This document shows, one piece after another, positions 4,727 to 5,437 of a DNA stretch of 5,437 nucleotides. Position 1 is the stretch's first letter; every line of letters begins with the position of its first letter. The notes below the pieces were generated by a model. The model was not told the DNA's origin and ran no database searches. It saw only the letters and a list, made by a program, of their open reading frames with translations. The position numbers were made by a program, and so were the translations under genes. Origin of the DNA: Acetobacteraceae bacterium (GTDB lineage: Bacteria; Pseudomonadota; Alphaproteobacteria; Acetobacterales; Acetobacteraceae); assembly GCA_003133265.1 (NCBI GenBank), contig PKWQ01000141.1:1-5437 (forward strand), read 5' to 3'.

Positions 4727-5437
4727 ATGAGGCAGATAGCACCCCGGATCGGCCGACGGGCGTTGGTTGCGATCGCCGCGATCGGCCTCGCGTTCGCGGC
4801 TCCGGCGCGGGCGGAACAGCATCTGGTGCTGTACTCGGCGAACGACGACACCGTGAACACCATGGTCGCCGATGCCTACACCAAGGCGACCGGGGTCAAG
4901 GTCGACGTCATCTCGACCGGCTCGGGCGTGCTGTTCCGCCGCATCGCCTCGGAACAGGCGCGACCGCAGGCGGACGTGATCTGGGGCGTCAGCGCCGCGC
5001 TGCTGAAGCAGAACACCAAGTTCTTCGAAGCTTATGCGGCCAAGGAACGGGACAAGGTTCCGACACAGTATCGCGATCCGGACAATCTGTGGCTCGGCAC
5101 CAATCTGCAGGTCCTGACGATCAGCCAGAACACCAAGTCGATCCCCCCCGATCAGGGGCCGCGCAGCTGGGAAGACCTGCTCGCCCCGAAATGGAAGGGG
5201 GTGATCGCCTTCACCGACCCGGCGAACTCCGGTTCCGCCTACGTGACCGCGACCCTGCTGCTGTCGCTCTGGGGCGACAACGACGCCGCCTGGGAGAAGT
5301 TCGGTCGCCTGCTCGCCAATACGAAGGTGCTCAATCGCTCGACCCTGGTATTCGACGGCAACGGCACCGGCGAATATCCGCTGGGCATCTCGCTCGAATA
5401 TGCCGGCGATCTCTGGGCATACAACGGCGCGCCGTTG
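4727..5437 (+). CDS. Periplasmic ABC-importer solute-binding protein, family 1 (partial, 3' end outside window)
   Basis: The first 237 codons are present and the frame is still open at the window end; relatives are usually about 330-350 residues, so roughly 100 are missing. A Sec signal peptide is clear: basic start (residues 1-11), hydrophobic core ALVAIAAIGLAFAA (12-25) and a cleavage site APARA|EQ after residue 29. The mature protein begins with the strand HLVLYSANDDT (32-42) and contains STGSGVLFRRI (63-73), ADVIWG (82-87), SWEDLLAPKWKG (147-158) and FTDPANSGSAY (162-172). These blocks are typical of the iron(III)/putrescine/2-aminoethylphosphonate-like group of bacterial solute-binding proteins. 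YSANDD and DPANSGSAY, plus the neighbouring aminotransferase, favour an organic amine or phosphonate ligand over iron, but specificity is not determined. ATPase and permease genes would be expected beyond the window or lost upstream. Confidence 0.85.
   Translation, partial: MRQIAPRIGRRALVAIAAIGLAFAAPARAEQHLVLYSANDDTVNTMVADAYTKATGVKVDVISTGSGVLFRRIASEQARPQADVIWGVSAALLKQNTKFFEAYAAKERDKVPTQYRDPDNLWLGTNLQVLTISQNTKSIPPDQGPRSWEDLLAPKWKGVIAFTDPANSGSAYVTATLLLSLWGDNDAAWEKFGRLLANTKVLNRSTLVFDGNGTGEYPLGISLEYAGDLWAYNGAPL

Overview
The window is GC-rich DNA that reads as plasmid (or other extrachromosomal replicon) backbone joined to a metabolic transport operon. Protein style and codon use (strong G/C at third positions), together with a replication initiator of the RPA/RepA type, suggest an alphaproteobacterium. 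The Acetobacteraceae or a similar family is a guess that the sequence alone does not settle.

Layout: (1) Positions 1-609 hold no convincing gene. From about 230 to 545 they carry a family of degenerate direct and inverted repeats that look like a partition centromere and parA control region. (2) Positions 610-1661 are a two-gene partition cassette: a short ParA-type ATPase, and, overlapping it by ATGA, a 138-residue protein with a C-terminal ribbon-helix-helix-like domain, the likely centromere-binding partner. (3) A convergent gap with a hairpin (1673-1701) separates this from a replication initiator on the minus strand (1759-2718). (4) Positions 2719-3340 look like the replication origin: three perfect 16-bp iterons next to the rep start, one isolated near-perfect iteron in the opposite orientation, a six-unit degenerate iteron array in that same opposite orientation with 22-24 bp phasing, an AT-rich stretch with a 14-bp direct repeat, a perfect DnaA box and a purine tract. 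(5) From about 3415 the content changes abruptly. A 32-codon hydrophobic C-terminal remnant, possibly of a transporter permease, is followed by an overlapping (TGATG) class V aminotransferase and then by a signal-peptide-bearing periplasmic solute-binding protein that runs off the window end.

The par cassette, initiator and origin would together replicate and segregate the molecule. The aminotransferase and binding protein look like part of an uptake and catabolism operon for an amino compound; 2-aminoethylphosphonate is a plausible substrate but is not proven. The start of that operon appears to have been cut off where it meets the origin. The most interesting points are the bipolar iteron layout, the undescribed repeat family upstream of parA, and the sharp backbone/cargo junction near 3412-3418.
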